From: Rhopalosiphum padi
Taxonomy: Eukaryota > Arthropoda > Insecta > Hemiptera > Aphididae
Assembly: GCF_020882245.1 (NCBI RefSeq)
Contig: NC_083598.1
Coordinates: 62,657,858-62,721,857 of the forward strand
Length of the DNA stretch: 64,000 nucleotides
Direction of reading: 5' to 3'
The notes under the pieces were generated by a model. The model saw only the letters and a program-made list of their open reading frames with translations, had not been told where the DNA came from and did no database searches. Shown piece after piece: positions 60,401-64,000 of this stretch; position 1 is the first letter of the stretch, and every line of letters begins with the position of its first letter. Made by a program: the position numbers and the translations under genes.

Positions 60401-62639
60401 TTGATAGACGATAATTTAGCTAATTGATACGTATTTCCCACAAACGGTATCCATTTTGGCCCTAAGTATATTATATAAAAAAATAAAACAAACATTAATA
60501 TACATTGTTAAACGTATATACTTAATACTTATGTATGCAAGGCAATCCACTAAGTATCATTACCCTTATGTTTTCCTTTCATAATGAATTATTTTAAATC
60601 CTTATTTATTGGGACATTTAAATATACTCAAAGACCATATTTTCAAAATCTTTAATGTTGTTGTACTATACTTAAGGGCTAAGGAGTATCATGTGTCAAT
60701 ACAAAATTCTTTTTTTTGTTTCATATTAGTACCCCAATTTTCATTGTAAATTATTTAGTCGGTAATTGTTTTGAAATTTTTAATGTACCTAAATAAAAAT
60801 TTGAACACCTAGATTTTTAATTATTATGTTTATTTTATGTGTAATATTGGATAAATATAAATAAAATAAATAATATTAAAATGAAAATGGTTTTACAAAA
60901 ATAGAAAATAAATTTTTTTTTTTTTTAATTAGATTTATTGGATTTATTATAGTACACATTATACTTCGATAATTTTTACAAATTATTAATGATAATAGAT
61001 TACCTAGGAGGGACCCAACAAAAAATACCTGACGTCGCCACTGATTAATGCCAAATTGTAATTATAGAGTACAATATTGACATTTTTATAAAATACTAAA
61101 ATATATACCAAAATTATAAAAATATATAAAAAAATATACGATATTAATATATTATAATGTTTTTTATTACACCAATGAATAATGACGATAAGACTAAATA
61201 CTTTCATGTTATAATTTAACCATACTAACCATACTTAAAAAAACCAAGTATCCGTTTACTCTAATAATTTATTATATGGTATTAAAATTATTAATTAGTA
61301 TTTATAAATATATTTTAATCATCATTATAACTATCCTAATTATTATGTAACCATTATTATCATATGTATATAACTTCAAAACTCTTTAATTGTAATAGTG
61401 TATAGATATTAATCTATATAGTGTGTGGATTGTTTAAAGGAGCACACAACATAAAAAATAAGTTGTTTTTATTTGAAAGAATGTTCAATTCTAAGAATAA
61501 TGGTGTACATTTTACGTTTCTACTCGCATTATTCAATGAGTTTATGAATAATTTATAAAGTCACGTGACGTCACTGGGCACTACTCGTCGTATTTACCTA
61601 TCTTATACGTGTAAAAGTTCCTCGCTTCACACAACGTTTTACCAACCTAAAAATTTTATTTTTGAAATTTTTTTTACGTATAAATATGTGGTTTTATGTT
61701 TTTAATATGATGCAAGTATCAGAATTTCAACATGACGTTTAATTTTTTAAATATTAAAAATGTCTCTTAAGATTTTTTTACACGTATGAGATAGCCAATT
61801 ACGATGAGTAGGGCCCAATAACGTCATGCAGCTATTATACATTTCTTAATATTTTTTAAAGTAATATTTTTTTTTTACATCGGATTTACGCTAAATCATT
61901 TTATATAGCCATAGTTACAATAATTTAACATTTAAAACAAATTTAAAGAAATTTTTTTTTGTGTTTTTTGCTCTTTTAATAGGTAACTCAAATATAGGTA
62001 CCTAATTATGTGAAATAATAATGTGTTTATCACATAAAAGATAAAAGTATGAGACAATAAAATACAGAATAACGAAATTGCGAGGTACTCGTCACATATA
62101 TAATATATATGGTAAGAGACTGTCCTAATGACCTAATATATGATATATTAGGACAGTCTATTACCATAAAAGCATAACAGTGTTTAAAATGTAGAAAATA
62201 AATGAATTAATATAAAAATAAATATTATAATTATTATTTTATAAGAATTTACATAAGTGTAACATTTAATTATAATTTATGATTGATTAATTTTACAACG
62301 CAATAGTTTATCTCTTTGTAAAATGGTTTTGAAAACACTAAGAGTCAATTTTTTTACAATACGTCCATATGGATTATTATTTATTGCATAGGTACCATAG
62401 TAGCCAATAATAAATTAATTATTTGAATACTACGCCGTGGTTTAACACATAGATTACTTATCTACACGCTAACTTTATTAGTCCATTTTAAAGTAAATCA
62501 TTATTAACGAAGTTAATCCTGAAAATTAGACTTTACCTGGTGGATAGTTTTTTGGTTTCCTACACGTACGGAGAGCGATCAATAACAGAATGACTGTAAC
62601 AAAACATACAAAATACCAAGACATTAATAACAGAGACAT
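57443..62639 (-). CDS. Cytochrome P450, CYP2 clade, CYP305/CYP15-like, eight exons
   Basis: Microsomal haem-thiolate monooxygenase. Exons: 62639-62537, 60461-60207, 59668-59280, 58834-58726, 58418-58238, 58156-58039, 57818-57677, 57612-57443; frames join at GT-AG sites, giving 488 residues (usual about 500). Landmarks: an N-terminal membrane anchor, NYPPGPKWIPFVGN, GRPDNFFMRLRTLGKRRGIT (insect CYP15/305 style), and helix I AGSSTTS (299-305). ExxR is Glu356-Thr-Lys-Arg359, then FRPERF, and the haem loop FGFGKRRCPG with Cys437 as the iron ligand. The loop's CPGE form places it in the CYP2 clade, not CYP4 or CYP6. CYP15 enzymes epoxidise methyl farnesoate; CYP305 functions are less defined. I lean to CYP305 but cannot settle it. 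Odd: helix I has Ser302 where the family usually has Glu or Asp. Confidence 0.9.
60078..60120. mobile_element. Decayed transposon terminus in P450 intron 2
   Basis: CAGGCACGGATCAAGAGTGG followed by poly-G resembles the CAGTGGCGGATC-type ends of insect hAT elements. A similar terminus in inverse orientation (CTGACGTCGCCACTG, about 61030-61044) lies beyond exon 2, in intron 1. Since an exon separates them, they cannot be two ends of one insertion. Confidence 0.3.
62109..62167. other. Near-perfect hairpin, 21-bp stem and 17-nt loop
   Basis: ATGGTAAGAGACTGTCCTAA at 62109 onward pairs with TTAGGACAGTCTATTACCAT ending at 62167: 20 of 21 positions complement (the mismatch is the eighth base), around a 17-nt AT-rich loop. 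It lies in P450 intron 1. The size would suit a microRNA precursor or a tiny palindromic transposon relic; which one cannot be decided by eye. Confidence 0.6.
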
Positions 62640-64000
62640 GATATTATAATTTTTTAATTAGCGTTGGGATAAGTAAGAAGTAAGAACTAAGAACAATCAT
62701 AAGACAAACCACAGTCTTATATACAGGTCCGGCAACTCACCTATAGCACAATGTTTAAACGAGCGTAACACGTTTCCATCAAAAATGTACCTTTCCCTTT
62801 TCCTGTTTCCACCGATATCCGTTTCCATCAAATGAGATTTTTCACCAAAGGTAAGGTAGTGTACTACGCTTATATTAAAACCTTTAATACTGTAATAAGT
62901 TTATTTAACATACTAATGCTGGCTTGAAAAAATGATTTATAATGGTATAATTTTTGGTACTCATATACATATACTATTATACTATATATATATATATTAT
63001 ATACCTATACATAATTGGTTGATATATTTTTTTTAAATTGTAGAATATACTTATCGTAAGTTTTTCGGATTGATGTAAAATGTTTATATAATATCTTATA
63101 TACAGTATAAAATTATCCGGTCACAGTGTTATTTATTGAACTCTTCTAAAACGGCTAGACCGATCGATGACATTTTTATTGTATATTTGGTAGGTCTGAG
63201 AATAGGTCATATACTATTTTTTAAACCCCTAGCTAGGTGTTAAGTGTGGCGTACCCCAAATATTTTTTAATATTTAACGTGTAAATTGTATACCTAAATA
63301 AATATAGGCGTTGGCCCGCGGGTTTCTAGCTATCTGCAACCTGATATTTTGTGTCCGTCAAATTATGTGTTGATATCGGCGTGTAGATAATATGAATTGT
63401 TCCGAGAAGTTTACCGGTAAAAATAATCCCGCGCACCGCCAGTACACTAACAGGATAAAACACGATGAAACACGATCATTGCATACATTCGTTATCGGTG
63501 ATACCTTTTTAAGGACCATCTAACTCAAAAAACCAATAATTATTTTATTACCATAATAAATAGAATAGAATTAATTAATTAAACTAAGATAATAATACAA
63601 ATAAAATTCGTTTACGACTATTTGTTCGCAAGTTACCAGTTACGGTGAATTTTGACATTGTGCGTGACGTCACGGATTCGTTCGCCGCGGCGGCAGCCTT
63701 GTATAATACACAGCAATTTTTGGTTTAACTTAAAATAACTGCTAATGAACTTATAATTTCTTGAATGAACTAATCAAATGTATTTAAGAGTATCTCATTC
63801 TCATAATCTTCCCATTCTTATAATTATATCACATTTTGGTTCAATCTTTTAGAAAAAAATAACACTTAAATAAATTGTATTACGAATTTACTTTACAATA
63901 TTCACTGCAGTAAATGTATGTAATATTGTTTTAACGATCGTGACTTCAAATACCTATAGATTTTTTACGTCTAAACTGGCTATTTTAGTTTTAACTCGTA
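62640..64000. other. Upstream region of the P450 and AT-rich flank
   Basis: The P450 promoter lies at its left edge. GTTTCCATCAAA occurs twice, about 40 bases apart (near 62776 and 62820), upstream of the TATA box and might be regulatory. Around 63145-63330 words such as AACGGCTAGACCGATCGATG and GTTGGCCCGCGGG resemble dispersed (possibly Helitron-related) insect repeats. No gene was seen. Confidence 0.45.
62716..62723 (-). promoter_or_regulatory. TATA box of the P450 gene
   Basis: TATATAAG on the minus strand, about 77-84 bases before the start codon, leaving room for a start site about 30 bases downstream and a 5' leader of about 45 bases. Confidence 0.45.

Noticed and set aside
60078..61044. 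A single transposon spanning the two terminus-like words
   Set aside because: A conserved P450 coding exon (60207-60461) lies between them, so they must be separate relics.
1..64000. tRNA, rRNA, CRISPR arrays, operons, ribosome-binding sites
   Set aside because: Looked for T-loop-like GGTTCGAATCC words and regular spaced repeats; none convincing, and prokaryotic signals do not apply to this insect-like DNA.

Overview
This window looks like nuclear DNA from a sap-sucking hemipteran insect, most likely an aphid. The background is very AT-rich, the genes are split into short exons by AT-rich introns, and decayed DNA transposons and microsatellites are frequent. The gene set also fits: an insect gustatory receptor, a complete UHRF1, a juvenile-hormone-type methyltransferase and a CYP15/CYP305-type P450. 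No bacterial, organellar, rRNA, tRNA or CRISPR signal was seen. All exon models were built by eye from splice sites, reading-frame continuity and recalled family sequences.

Layout. Positions 1-15345 hold no convincing gene: AT-rich DNA with one hAT-like MITE (2818-3216) and two CpG-richer islands full of microsatellites (about 6.3-7.6 kb and 10.8-13.6 kb). A broken hAT transposase lies at 15346-15925 (-). A five-exon gustatory receptor occupies 16936-19778 (+); its large second exon is strikingly GC-rich. UHRF1, the hemimethylated-DNA reader of the maintenance methylation machinery, runs 21379-26893 (-) in 12 coding exons, with E2F-like sites about 2 kb upstream. The oligosaccharyltransferase thioredoxin subunit (MAGT1/TUSC3/Ostgamma) runs 31755-35278 (-) in eight exons. 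A lone signal-peptide exon (36055-36142, +) lies upstream of ABHD18, an alpha/beta hydrolase in ten exons (37895-43744, +).

Positions 43.7-51.4 kb are a transposon graveyard: a retroposed 3' end with a 12-bp target duplication, a broken Ulp1-like protease fragment, a 1.35-kb pogo-like element with intact ends, and a hAT C-terminal remnant. A JHAMT-like methyltransferase (51456-54754, +, four exons) carries a nested pair of transposons in its last intron. It faces, tail to tail and 2.7 kb away, a CYP2-clade P450 (57443-62639, -, eight exons).

How the genes relate. UHRF1, OST and ABHD18 are ordinary housekeeping or regulatory genes with no obvious functional link to each other. The JHAMT-like gene and the CYP15/305-like P450 could act in the same late juvenile-hormone steps (methylation of the acid, epoxidation of the methyl ester). 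That pairing is the most suggestive functional juxtaposition here, but whether the P450 is CYP15 or CYP305 is unresolved. The other candidates for novelty are an apparent loss of the histone-H3K9me3 aromatic cage in UHRF1 and a near-perfect 21-bp-stem hairpin in P450 intron 1.
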